Part shown: one piece after another, positions 1 through 7,248 of the stretch | Numbering within the stretch: position 1 is the stretch's first letter | Layout of the letters: every line of letters begins with the position of its first letter | Assembly: GCA_023415035.1 (NCBI GenBank) | Contig: JAEZLX010000247.1 | Location: 1-35,108, forward strand | Origin: Pseudomonadota bacterium | Lineage (GTDB): Bacteria > Pseudomonadota > Gammaproteobacteria > Burkholderiales > Burkholderiaceae_C | Direction: 5' to 3' | Length of the DNA: 35,108 bases | Notes under the pieces: generated by a model | Seen by the model: only the letters and a program-made list of their open reading frames with translations | Database searches by the model: none | What the model was told of the DNA's origin: nothing | Translations under genes and position numbers: made by a program

Positions 1-113
1 GCCTGCAACTGTCCACGCTCAACGCGCAGCTGACCACGCTGACGCCCGAGCAGGCCGCCTATATCGGCGTGTCGGTGGAAGGCCCTTACAAGCCCGACAC
101 TTACCGCTATTGA
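1..113 (+). CDS. ahcY: Adenosylhomocysteinase, C-terminal end (partial)
   Basis: Only the last 36 codons lie in the window, read in the frame starting at base 3 and ending at TGA 111-113. The translation ends with AAYIGVSVEGPYKPDTYRY, the highly conserved carboxy terminus of S-adenosylhomocysteine hydrolase, whose penultimate Lys/Tyr residues reach into the NAD site of the neighbouring subunit in characterised homologues. The enzyme splits S-adenosylhomocysteine into adenosine and homocysteine in the SAM cycle. The tlyA start follows six bases after the stop and metF comes next, so the three genes are probably co-transcribed. Confidence 0.93.
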   Translation, partial: LQLSTLNAQLTTLTPEQAAYIGVSVEGPYKPDTYRY

Positions 114-119
114 TGAGCG

Positions 120-881
120 ATGCGCGCTGACCAGTTGCTCGTCGAGCGCGGACTCGCTGCATCACGCTCGCAGGCCCAGCGGCTGATTGCAGCCGGCATG
201 CACTGGCGCCTGCCGGGTGGTGCCTGGCAGCGGGTGGGCAAGAACGGCGAGGCCGTTCCCGATGTCGCCGAGCTGGCGCTGGACGACGCTGCCGAGGCCC
301 GCTATGTGTCGCGCGGCGGCCTCAAGCTCGAGGCTGCGCTCGGGCACACGGGCGTGGCTGTGCATGGCATGGTCTGTCTGGACGTCGGCCAGAGCACCGG
401 CGGATTCACCGACTGCCTGCTGCGCCAGGGCGCGGCGCGTGTCGTCGGCGTGGACGTGGGCCAGGGCCAGCTGCACGAGCGACTGCGGGCCGACGAGCGG
501 GTCATCGCCATCGAACACTGCAACGCGCGCGAGCTGAGTGCGTCTCGCCTGCTTGAGGACGGTGGCGAGAGTGCGCAGGGCCCGTTCGACCTGATCGTGG
601 GCGACCTGTCGTTCATTTCCCAGACGCTGGTCTGGCCGGCGCTGGTGCCGCTGCTCAGGCCCGGTGGGCATCTGCTGATGCTGGTCAAGCCCCAGTTCGA
701 GCTGCAGCCGTCGCACATCGGCAAGGGCGGCCTGGTCCGCGACGCGGCCAGCCATGCGCTCGTGCGCGAGCGCATCGCGCAGGCCTGTGTCGACAACGGC
801 CTTGTGCTGCGCGACTATTTTGAAAGTGCCATCACCGGTGGTGATGGCAACCGGGAGTTTTTCGTATGGGCCTGCCCCTGA
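120..881 (+). CDS. tlyA: TlyA family RNA methyltransferase (S4 + FtsJ-like domain)
   Basis: 253 aa, a typical TlyA length. Residues 1-60 form an S4 RNA-binding domain (MRADQLLVERGLAASRSQAQ). A Rossmann methyltransferase follows, with the characteristic YVSRGGLKL segment (62-70, K69) and the SAM-binding motif LDVGQSTGGFTD (87-98). Family members methylate ribose 2'-OH of rRNA and were formerly called haemolysin A; the exact rRNA target here is not known. The start at 120 was chosen because the ATG at 114 is out of frame and stops within a few codons. The 3' end overlaps metF by 16 bases, indicating translational coupling in a SAM/methionine operon. Confidence 0.92.
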   Translation: MRADQLLVERGLAASRSQAQRLIAAGMHWRLPGGAWQRVGKNGEAVPDVAELALDDAAEARYVSRGGLKLEAALGHTGVAVHGMVCLDVGQSTGGFTDCLLRQGAARVVGVDVGQGQLHERLRADERVIAIEHCNARELSASRLLEDGGESAQGPFDLIVGDLSFISQTLVWPALVPLLRPGGHLLMLVKPQFELQPSHIGKGGLVRDAASHALVRERIAQACVDNGLVLRDYFESAITGGDGNREFFVWACP

Positions 882-1702
882 GTTTCGAATTCTTTCCGCC
901 CAAGACCCCCGAGGGGGCGGAAAAGCTGCGCGTGGTGCGCCAGGCGCTGTATGCGCTGAAGCCCGAGTTCTGCTCGGTGACCTACGGCGCCGGCGGCTCC
1001 ACCCAGGACGGCACGCTGCAGACCGTGCAGGCCATCCTGGACGAGGGCCAGCAGGGCGCCTCGCACTTCACCTGTGTCGGTGCCTCGCGCGATTCCGTGC
1101 GCGAGAAGCTGGCCCGGTTCAAGGCCATGGGCATGCGCCGCATCGTCGCGCTGCGCGGTGATCTGCCCAGCGGATACGGCAGCATGGGCGAGTTCCGCTA
1201 CGCCGCCGAGCTGGTGTCCTTCATCCGCGCCGAGACGGGCGATCACTTCCACCTGGAGGTGGCGGCCTATCCCGAAATGCACCCTCAGGCACGCTCGCCC
1301 GAGGCCGATCTGCAGGCCTTTGTCGGCAAGGTCCGTGCCGGTGCCAATTCGGCCATCACGCAGTTCTTCTTCAACCCCGACGCCTATTTCCGCTTCGGGG
1401 ACGAGGCGCGGAGGCTCGGCGCCGAGGCGCCCGTGGTGCCGGGCATCATGCCCATCACCAACGCGAGCGGCCTGTTGCGCTTTGCCGATGCCTGCGGGGC
1501 CGAGGTGCCGCGCTGGATCCGCCTGCGGCTGCAGGCCTTTGGCGACGACACCGAGTCCATCCGGGCGTTCGGCCTAGAGGTGGTGACGATGCTGTGCGAG
1601 CGCCTGATCCAGGGCGGCGCGCCCGCGCTGCATTTCTACACCATGAACCAGAGCGCGCCCACGCTGGCGATCCTGCGGCAGCTGGGGCTGGGCAAGGGAT
1701 GA
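866..1702 (+). CDS. metF: Methylenetetrahydrofolate reductase
   Basis: 278 aa, the usual bacterial MetF size. It begins MGLPLSFEFFPPKTPEGAE; the Glu in FEFFPP (E8) matches the catalytic Glu of E. coli MetF, and ALRGDLP corresponds to the folate/flavin-contacting loop. The flavoenzyme reduces 5,10-methylene-THF to 5-methyl-THF, the methyl donor for homocysteine. It overlaps tlyA at its start and the following lipoprotein gene at its end by an ATGA junction (1699-1702). Neighbouring ahcY and metY fit a methionine-cycle role. Confidence 0.95.
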   Translation: MGLPLSFEFFPPKTPEGAEKLRVVRQALYALKPEFCSVTYGAGGSTQDGTLQTVQAILDEGQQGASHFTCVGASRDSVREKLARFKAMGMRRIVALRGDLPSGYGSMGEFRYAAELVSFIRAETGDHFHLEVAAYPEMHPQARSPEADLQAFVGKVRAGANSAITQFFFNPDAYFRFGDEARRLGAEAPVVPGIMPITNASGLLRFADACGAEVPRWIRLRLQAFGDDTESIRAFGLEVVTMLCERLIQGGAPALHFYTMNQSAPTLAILRQLGLGKG

Positions 1703-2076
1703 CGACGACGCCCTGCCTTTCGCGGCGAACCTGCATGCTGGGGCTGGCGCTGCTGGTGGCGGGCTGCAGCAGCCGGCCCAAGGGCAGCGCCGCGCCGGTG
1801 GTGCTGGCGTCGTGGTATGGCAGGGAACTGCACGGGCGGCGCACCGCCAGCGGCGAGCGCTTCGACATGAACGCGCTCACGGCGGCGCACCGCAACCTGC
1901 CTTTCGGCACGCGGCTGCGCGTGCGCAGCGTGGACACGGGGCGCGAGGTGGTGGTGCGCATCAACGACCGCGGGCCGCGCCACCCGGAGCGCGAGATCGA
2001 CCTGAGCGCCGCCGCGGCGCGTGCCCTGGGCATCGAGCGCCACGGCGTCGCGCGGGTGCAGCTGTTCCGCGAATGA
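1699..2076 (+). CDS. RlpA-like double-psi beta-barrel lipoprotein, minimal form
   Basis: 125 aa from the ATG that overlaps the metF stop. Residues 10-23 form a lipoprotein signal with lipobox LVAGC (lipidated C23). The rest is a DPBB domain: ASWYGRELHGRRTASGERF (37-55), the TAAHRNLPFGTRLRV segment (H64) and VVVRINDRGP (D90), ending in GVARVQLF. These are the conserved RlpA positions; RlpA proteins bind denuded peptidoglycan or act as lytic transglycosylases. There is no SPOR domain, so septal targeting of the E. coli RlpA kind is not expected. An in-frame upstream start at 1594 would lie inside metF and would hide the signal peptide, so it was rejected. Confidence 0.85.
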   Translation: MTTTPCLSRRTCMLGLALLVAGCSSRPKGSAAPVVLASWYGRELHGRRTASGERFDMNALTAAHRNLPFGTRLRVRSVDTGREVVVRINDRGPRHPEREIDLSAAAARALGIERHGVARVQLFRE

Positions 2077-2115
2077 TTTGTTCACGATGAATCCGTTCAA
2101 AGAGGAGATCCAAGG

Positions 2116-3399
2116 ATGAAACTGGAAACCATTGCCGTCCATGGCGGCCAAAGCCCCGACCCGACCACCAAGGCCGTGGCCGTGCCCATCTACCAGACCG
2201 TGGCCTACGCGTTCGACAACGCGCAGCACGGCGCCGACCTGTTCGACCTCAAGGTGCCGGGCAACATCTACACCCGCATCATGAACCCGACCAACGACGT
2301 GCTGGAAAAGCGCCTCGCGGCGCTGGAAGGCGGCATCGCTGCGCTGACGGTGTCCTCGGGCATGGCGGCCATCACCTACGCGATCCAGACCATCGCCGAG
2401 GCGGGCGACAACATCGTCTCGGCCAGCACGCTGTATGGCGGCACCTACAACCTGTTCGCCCACACCTTCCCGCAGCAGGGCATCGAGGTGCGCTTTGCCG
2501 ACCCGCGCGACCCGGCCAGTTTTGCGCCATTGATCGACGCTCGCACCAAGGCCGTCTTCTGCGAATCCATCGGCAACCCGCTGGGCAACGTGACCGACAT
2601 CGCCGCGCTGGCGAAGATCGCGCATGAGCACGGCGTTCCCCTGATCGTGGACAACACCGTGCCCAGTCCCTGCCTGCTGCGCCCGATCGAGCACGGCGCC
2701 GACATCGTCGTGCATTCGCTGACCAAGTACCTGGGCGGCCACGGCAACAGCATCGGCGGCGCCATCGTGGACAGCGGCAAGTTCCCCTGGGCCGAGCACA
2801 AGGAACGCTTCAAGCGCCTGAACGAGCCCGACGTGAGCTACCACGGCGTGGTCTATACCGACGCCCTGGGCACGGCCGCGTACATCGGCCGTGCGCGCGT
2901 GGTGCCGCTGCGCAACATGGGCGCGGCGCTCTCGCCCTTCAACGCCTTCCTGATCCTGCAGGGCATCGAGACGCTGGCGCTGCGCATGGAGCGCATCTGC
3001 GACAACACCCTGGCCATCGCGCGCCACCTGCAGCAGCACCCCAAGGTCGAGTGGGTGCGCTACGCCGGCCTGTCCGACCACCCGGACCACGCGCTGGTGC
3101 AGCGCCAGTCCGGAGGCAAGGCCTCGGGCATCCTGTCGTTCAGCCTCAAGGGAGACGGCAGCGACCCGCGTGCCGCCGGTGCCCGCTTCCTGGATGCGCT
3201 GGAGCTGTTCACGCGCCTGGTCAACATCGGCGATGCGCGCTCGCTGGCCACCCACCCGGCATCCACCACGCACCGCCAGCTCAATGCCGAGGAACTGGCC
3301 AAGGCGGGCGTGACCGAGGGCATGGTGCGCCTGTCGGTGGGCATCGAGCACATCGACGACCTCATCGCCGACCTCGACCGGGCCCTGGCCGCAGTCTGA
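2116..3399 (+). CDS. metY: O-acetylhomoserine aminocarboxypropyltransferase (sulfhydrylase)
   Basis: 427 aa, the length of MetY-type enzymes of the Cys/Met PLP family. The SSGMAAITYAI segment (80-90), the Asp of LIVDNT (D179) and the Schiff-base lysine in HSLTKYLGG (K204) are all in place. The extra internal stretch that makes it longer than MetB/MetC (about 380-400 aa) favours O-acetylhomoserine sulfhydrylase, which makes homocysteine from O-acetylhomoserine and sulfide. It has its own strong Shine-Dalgarno (AGAGGAG near 2100) 15 bases before ATG. It completes a homocysteine-methionine-SAM set with metF and ahcY. Confidence 0.92.
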   Translation: MKLETIAVHGGQSPDPTTKAVAVPIYQTVAYAFDNAQHGADLFDLKVPGNIYTRIMNPTNDVLEKRLAALEGGIAALTVSSGMAAITYAIQTIAEAGDNIVSASTLYGGTYNLFAHTFPQQGIEVRFADPRDPASFAPLIDARTKAVFCESIGNPLGNVTDIAALAKIAHEHGVPLIVDNTVPSPCLLRPIEHGADIVVHSLTKYLGGHGNSIGGAIVDSGKFPWAEHKERFKRLNEPDVSYHGVVYTDALGTAAYIGRARVVPLRNMGAALSPFNAFLILQGIETLALRMERICDNTLAIARHLQQHPKVEWVRYAGLSDHPDHALVQRQSGGKASGILSFSLKGDGSDPRAAGARFLDALELFTRLVNIGDARSLATHPASTTHRQLNAEELAKAGVTEGMVRLSVGIEHIDDLIADLDRALAAV

Positions 3400-3423
3400 C
3401 CGGCGCCCGCGGACGCCGGTTTG
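3399..3423 (+). terminator. Possible weak terminator after metY
   Basis: ACCGGCG (3399-3405) pairs with CGCCGGT (3414-3420) around an 8-base loop, followed by only TTTGAT. The stem starts at the last base of the metY stop codon. The short T tract makes intrinsic termination weak. It directly abuts the FNR-type site of ompW. Confidence 0.4.
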
Positions 3424-3434
3424 ATCTGGATCAG
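3421..3434 (+). promoter_or_regulatory. FNR/ANR-type binding site upstream of ompW
   Basis: TTGATCTGGATCAG matches the FNR-family consensus TTGAT-N4-ATCAA at 9 of 10 defined positions. It lies 118 bases before the ompW ATG. In enteric bacteria ompW is an established member of the FNR (oxygen) regulon, which supports a functional site. The promoter elements between the site and the gene were not resolved. Confidence 0.65.
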
Positions 3435-3551
3435 ACGGGCGTCGCGGGGTGACTTGGCGGGTACCCGCGTTTGACCTGCCGCAAGGTGTCCGCCGACAGG
3501 GCGTCTTTCAATCGGCAGGGGAATGTTCCCTTGATACGGAGGAAGACGCAC

Positions 3552-4151
3552 ATGTGGACGAAGAAGCACATCACCGCCGCCGTCGCCCTGACCCTGGCCG
3601 CCGCGGGCTCGGCCATGGCACAGGACATCCAGGCCGGAGACCTGCTGGTGCGCGCGCGCGCCGTGCACCTGGACAGCGACAACAAGGACAGCACCGGGCT
3701 GGACCTGTCGATCAACAACAAGTGGCTGCCCGAGGTCGACTTCACCTACTTCATCAACGCCAACCTGGCGGCGGAGCTGATCCTGACGGTGCCGCAGAAG
3801 CACTCGGTGTACGCGGGTGACGCCAAGATCGGCACCCTCAAGCATCTGCCGCCAACACTGACGGTGCAGTACCACTTCCACGCCAGCGGCTTCAAGCCGT
3901 ACGTGGGCGTGGGCCTGAACTACACACGCTTCAGCGCCGTGAAGCTGCCCGAAGGCGTGGGCATCAAGAAAAACAGCACGGGCCTGGCCCTGCAGGCCGG
4001 CGTGGACGTGCCCGTCGGCCAGAACATGTACCTCAACTTCGACCTGAAGAAGGTGGACCTCTCGACCAAGGTCTCCGCCGGTGGCGAAAACCTTGGCAAG
4101 TTCAAGGTCAACCCGCTGCTCGTCGGCGTGGGGCTGGGCTGGAAGTTCTGA
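3552..4151 (+). CDS. ompW: OmpW family outer membrane protein
   Basis: 199 aa. Residues 1-24 are a signal peptide ending AGSAMAQ. The mature protein has the OmpW pattern of an eight-stranded barrel: DIQAGDLLVRARAVHL at the amino end, HLPPTLTVQYHFHASGFKPYVGVGLNYT in the middle (cited here as the region about residues 99-126), and a C-terminal GLGWKF ending in Phe, the signal for outer-membrane insertion. OmpW proteins form narrow hydrophobic channels. The start was set at the ATG preceded by GGAGG (3539-3543); the longer in-frame extension has no signal sequence. An FNR-type site upstream suggests induction at low oxygen. Confidence 0.92.
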   Translation: MWTKKHITAAVALTLAAAGSAMAQDIQAGDLLVRARAVHLDSDNKDSTGLDLSINNKWLPEVDFTYFINANLAAELILTVPQKHSVYAGDAKIGTLKHLPPTLTVQYHFHASGFKPYVGVGLNYTRFSAVKLPEGVGIKKNSTGLALQAGVDVPVGQNMYLNFDLKKVDLSTKVSAGGENLGKFKVNPLLVGVGLGWKF

Positions 4152-4170
4152 TGAGGAATCGGCGGCGGCC

Positions 4171-5007
4171 TCAGCGGGCCGTCGCCGGAGTTTCCCTGGG
4201 CGGTTCCGCCTGCCCGCTGGCCGCCTGCGTCCAGCGCAGCGGCCCGTACCAGGCCCGGGTGTGGCGGCCGGTGTTGTTGGCGTCGGTCATGAGCGCGATG
4301 CTCTCCAGCCGGACGGGTGCCTCGCCGAAGGCGTGCCGGAAGTCGGCCGCCACGTCGCGTGCGAAGTCGTTCCAGCGACCCAGCCCGTCGGTGCCCGACT
4401 GCACCACCAGCTTGCGGATGCGGTCGGTGCGCCGGTGGCGGATCACCGTGCCCACCGGGCGCTCCGGGTCCCACACGTAGATCAGCGTGGCGTGGGGCAG
4501 GGGCTCGCCGGTCACGAGCCGCACCAGCTCCGACATGCGGTGGTCCCGTGGTGTGAACGGCGAGCGGTCGCCGCCAAACTGCAGGATCACCCGAACCACC
4601 GCGTCGTCCACGGCCGTGTCGGCCAGGTCGGCGTCCTCGTTCAGGCCGTCGCTGAACCAGGAAAAGTGCAGCAGGCCGTCCGCCGGTGCATCACCGCGCA
4701 GCCGGATTCTCACCAGGCTGTCGCCGCCAGCGCTGTCGGCCATCAGCGCCGGACGGCCTGCGTGCCGCGTTGGCCGGTAAAGCGTGGGCTGGCGTTTGCC
4801 CACGCGCCGCTCGTGCCAGCCCGGACCCGTCCCGTCTTCGGCCACGGGCAGCTGCGTGGCCTGTCCCCATTCGGACGTGTCGAGCTTGGTACCCGTTACC
4901 GGTGCATGGTTGGCACAAGCGGTCAGCACGCAGGCTGCGAGCAGCGCGATCACTTTCGCAGGCAGGGTCTTGGTTTGTGGCTGGCGCAAGGATTTCAAGG
5001 GTGACAA
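4171..5007 (-). CDS. DUF3047 domain lipoprotein
   Basis: 278 aa from a TTG start preceded by AGGA. Residues 15-30 form a signal with lipobox LTAC, so the protein is probably anchored in an outer or inner membrane facing the periplasm. The body contains WFSDG, the VRVILQFGGDR segment and LIYVWDP, which I recognise as features of the DUF3047 family; its function is unknown. The gene is 51 bases downstream of the ATP-grasp-like gene on the same strand and converges with ompW (19-base gap), with a GC-rich inverted repeat across the junction at about 4161-4187. Several TTG codons occur in the first 10 positions, so the exact start is uncertain. Confidence 0.75.
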   Translation of the reverse strand: MSPLKSLRQPQTKTLPAKVIALLAACVLTACANHAPVTGTKLDTSEWGQATQLPVAEDGTGPGWHERRVGKRQPTLYRPTRHAGRPALMADSAGGDSLVRIRLRGDAPADGLLHFSWFSDGLNEDADLADTAVDDAVVRVILQFGGDRSPFTPRDHRMSELVRLVTGEPLPHATLIYVWDPERPVGTVIRHRRTDRIRKLVVQSGTDGLGRWNDFARDVAADFRHAFGEAPVRLESIALMTDANNTGRHTRAWYGPLRWTQAASGQAEPPRETPATAR

Positions 5008-5058
5008 CGGAATCCTGGTTGGTAATGGCGGTATGTCCGTCGCGGACGCGCATCGGCG

Positions 5059-6057
5059 TCAGGGGCGGCGGAATGCCTCCAGAGGCGGGTGCAGCGGGAT
5101 CCAGCCCTCCTCAAGCGGGGGGGTCGATGCATCGATTGCTGCGGCCAGCTGCTCGTTCATCAGCTTCAGGGTGGCCGATCTGTCGGCGTTCGGGTGTTGG
5201 TGCAGCAAGCTCATGAACGGATTCGTGTTGATCTCGTAAACCTCGTGGCGGCCGTTCGAGAAACCGAAATCCAGCCTTCCGAATTCGAGCCCGGCGCTGT
5301 CGAACACTTGGCGCACGAAATCGCGCAACGGATAGTCTTTCATCTCCTCCAGTTCCTGCCGGTACTGTTCGTCCGTGGCGAGACCCCGGACCCCCGCTTT
5401 GGCCATCCAGCGAGAATCGTTGACCGTGTTGGCGCGCACGATGTGGTCGCCGATCCGGAAGGCGGACAGCTTCTGATAGTGGTCGTGGGGCGGGGTGGGG
5501 CTCGCCGCGAACTCGACAAAGGCCAGATCGCTGATGGTGTAGCCCTGCTGCAGCGCTTCATCCAGGGCATGGCGGCACGCCGCGTCATCATGCAGCAGAT
5601 CTCCCAGCACACCTCGGTGTGCGGCGAGCGTGCGCAAGAACACGGGAAAACGGCTTGGCCATTCTCCTGAGGAAGGCAGGTGACAGGTGTAACTGTTAAC
5701 GCCGGTGTGAAACAGGTATTTGATCAGTTGAGCCCGCGGCCTGAATGTCCGTGGATCGTTATAGACCCGGGCACCATTGGCCTGAAGGTGCTGGCGGATT
5801 TTCGCCGCCTTTTCCAGCTCGCTCGGGGCCAGACGGTCAAAGTCGGTCAGAACGTATGTGGCGCGGGGCACACGGGTGGCGTGCAGCAACTGCTCCCAAC
5901 TCTCCATCGTGACGGAAATCCCCAATCTGGCCAGCGTCGGCAGCCAGTCCACCATCGTGTATGAATGGTCATGCGTAGTGACAAACACTAGCCGACGAAA
6001 GGGCTTGACTGCGGTTGGTCCGGCGTCTTTGAGTGTCGATTCCAATGGACTTAGCAT
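5059..6057 (-). CDS. ATP-grasp-like protein of uncharacterised family
   Basis: 332 aa from ATG 6057; an in-frame TTG at 6096 would add 13 residues, and neither start has a convincing Shine-Dalgarno. Numbering from the TTG, residues 35-115 look like a pre-ATP-grasp alpha/beta domain (RRLVFVTTHD, LGISVTMESWEQLL, TYVLTDFD). The end of the fold is clear in GRLDFGF...HEVYEINTNPF (D276, E288, N290), the metal-binding D/E/N set of RimK-like ATP-grasp enzymes. The strand that usually carries the nucleotide-binding lysine reads RFPVFLR (149-155), so the lysine appears to be replaced. The expected activity is ATP-dependent ligation of a carboxylate to an amine or thiol, but the substrate is unknown. 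The recognisable pre-ATP-grasp signatures of graspetide ligases are not obvious. Confidence 0.65.
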   Translation of the reverse strand: MLSPLESTLKDAGPTAVKPFRRLVFVTTHDHSYTMVDWLPTLARLGISVTMESWEQLLHATRVPRATYVLTDFDRLAPSELEKAAKIRQHLQANGARVYNDPRTFRPRAQLIKYLFHTGVNSYTCHLPSSGEWPSRFPVFLRTLAAHRGVLGDLLHDDAACRHALDEALQQGYTISDLAFVEFAASPTPPHDHYQKLSAFRIGDHIVRANTVNDSRWMAKAGVRGLATDEQYRQELEEMKDYPLRDFVRQVFDSAGLEFGRLDFGFSNGRHEVYEINTNPFMSLLHQHPNADRSATLKLMNEQLAAAIDASTPPLEEGWIPLHPPLEAFRRP

Positions 6058-6152
6058 ATTGTCGAGTGTAAGGGCGCCTTCTTTTGTACTGATCAAAAGG
6101 GCGGGCTATCCAAGATAGTCTGATTTTGGGTCGGGCACACGGCTTGTCGTGT

Positions 6153-6310
6153 TTAACAGGCCGTTGAAAAAGTCGGCGAGGGTTCAAAAAGTGGTGATTT
6201 CGGGGGTGCCTCACCCCTTGCCCACTCCAGAAAAATCGCTTGTAGGCCGTTCTGGGAGGTCGGGCTTTGGCGGTGTTTCGTTCCTCAGGACTTTTTCAAC
6301 GGCCTGTTAA
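6153..6310. mobile_element. MITE-like element with perfect 22-bp terminal inverted repeats
   Basis: TTAACAGGCCGTTGAAAAAG TC at 6153-6174 is repeated as its exact reverse complement at 6289-6310, giving a 158-bp unit. The outer TTAA may be a target-site duplication, leaving 18-bp CAGGCCGTTGAAAAAGTC ends. The inside holds no credible gene, only a small hairpin (GGGGTG-CCT-CACCCC, about 6203-6217). Such ends are typical of elements mobilised in trans by a transposase, but I cannot assign an IS family. It lies in the upstream region of the ATP-grasp-like gene. Confidence 0.75.
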
Positions 6311-6792
6311 GCCGCAACGTGGTTGTGCCAAGATTCGCAAGGGGTTGGCATGGCGCAAGGAGTCGAATATGGGGCGGCCAATCATTGCGAAGACAGCGGG
6401 TCAGGCGAGCCCGGGGCCGTTGGAACCGCGTTCCTGTCAGCGAATTGGCAACTGATTGTTGGTCAATGGATGCCTTGTAGCGCGCGAGGTGGCCGGTGAG
6501 GTGATGGGGGGCCCTCCTCTTGTTGAAATTGTCGCGGTTAATGGTAGTCGTTTCGTCGTATTAGGGTAAACCTGGCAATACCTTGTTGGAGGATGGTGAA
6601 ACTCTGTAGAATGAACCGACCCGTTGTGATCGACGAGGGGTTCCTTGTGGCCCGCAGGGCAATCTGTGTCGGTCCCGCTGATTGGGCGTGACATGGGTCG
6701 CATGGCTGAGGTCCGGTTTGATGGTAGAGGTGAAACCGACAGTGGATCACGGAGTGGTGATGCATTGTGGGGAGGGGCGACAGTTTTATATT
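6311..6792. other. Long non-coding stretch with reduced GC
   Basis: No reading frame here has both credible codon use and a ribosome binding site. The composition is visibly richer in A and T than the surrounding genes, with many GTT, TTG and AAT runs. It lies between the MITE-like element and the first small-peptide gene. A 26-codon frame at 6612-6692 (MNRPVVIDEGFLV...) lacks a well-spaced Shine-Dalgarno. The stretch may contain promoters for the peptide genes or a small RNA, but nothing specific was recognised. Confidence 0.5.
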
Positions 6793-6812
6793 TGCTGCAA
6801 GAATGCGCAGCA
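6793..6812. promoter_or_regulatory. Inverted repeat TGCTG-N10-CAGCA, copy 1
   Basis: TGCTG at 6793-6797 and CAGCA at 6808-6812 are separated by 10 bases, 45 bases before the ATG of the first small peptide. The same arms with the same spacing occur before the second peptide (7116-7135). This could be an operator of a dimeric regulator or an RNA hairpin; chance cannot be excluded. Confidence 0.35.
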
Positions 6813-6857
6813 TATTGATTGTGCTAACCGAAGTTTTTTTGAAGGGGAAATACTGAG

Positions 6858-7079
6858 ATGGCCGAACAAGTGATGCTGGATACCGCGAGCCTGATGGGTT
6901 TCCGTATGGAGTCGAATGCCCGCGTTGTTGCTGGTCAAGCCGTGGCTATGGACGCAACTCAGGAAGCGTTGTTGTCGGTGAAGACCGGACTCAAGCGTGG
7001 AGACAAGGGCGGGTCTATTACGGAGCCGGCGGAGCCCCCGGCGCCGGCCCCGGCGGAGCCCCCGGCGCCGGGGCCCTGA
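6858..7079 (+). CDS. Small peptide 1, candidate RiPP precursor
   Basis: 73 aa from ATG 6858, preceded by GAAGGGGAA at a usable distance. There is no signal peptide or membrane segment. The amino part carries SLMGFRM (12-18) and SVKTGLKRGDKGG (40-52); the downstream small protein has matching LMGFRI and QVKAGLK...GG blocks, so the two are paralogues. After the GG the tail is Pro/Ala/Glu-rich, made of an 8-residue unit (PAEPPAP plus A or G) present twice, ending PGP. The conserved front with a variable low-complexity tail resembles the leader/core layout of modified peptides. Function is inferred only from this layout and from the HExxH enzyme gene 0.56 kb downstream. No homologue is recognised by name. 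Confidence 0.65.
   Translation: MAEQVMLDTASLMGFRMESNARVVAGQAVAMDATQEALLSVKTGLKRGDKGGSITEPAEPPAPAPAEPPAPGP
7026..7071 (+). repeat. Two tandem 24-bp (8-codon) repeats in peptide 1
   Basis: The 22-base string at 7026-7047 recurs exactly at 7050-7071, a period of 24 bases. It keeps the reading frame and encodes PAEPPAP(A/G) twice at residues 57-72. Slippage or unequal exchange could change the copy number without breaking the frame. Confidence 0.85.
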
Positions 7080-7115
7080 GGCTCTGTTTGGGGCGCATCG
7101 TATGTGTGCCAAACA

Positions 7116-7135
7116 TGCTGTTTGTTCAAGCAGCA
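7116..7135. promoter_or_regulatory. Inverted repeat TGCTG-N10-CAGCA, copy 2
   Basis: TGCTG at 7116-7120 and CAGCA at 7131-7135 with a 10-base spacer. Here the symmetry extends further: CATGCTG (7114-7120) pairs with CAGCATG (7131-7137), and TTG with CAA inside, so a hairpin is also possible. It lies between the two small-peptide genes, 113 bases before the second start and 36 bases after the first stop. It may be an operator, a processing site or an attenuator. Confidence 0.4.
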
Positions 7136-7248
7136 TGACGTCGCGCCTTAGCTACGACATTCGGTTTTGAACTCCATCATCAGGCAGTTTTCCGATTGAA
7201 CCTGGAGTGCTGCGGGTTGTTGCCCGCTTAGCTGAAAGGAGCAACTGC

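Noticed and set aside
1636..3351. 571-aa open frame on the minus strand opposite metY
   Set aside because: It is a GC-rich shadow of metY and the RlpA-like gene; the translation is His/Arg/Val-rich without domain patterns.
6612..6692. 26-codon frame MNRPVVIDEGF...
   Set aside because: It shows no LMGFR or GLK motif, has no well-spaced ribosome site, and was kept only as part of the non-coding stretch.
7026..7071. CRISPR-like or VNTR array
   Set aside because: Only two adjacent copies, in frame inside a coding sequence and without spacers.
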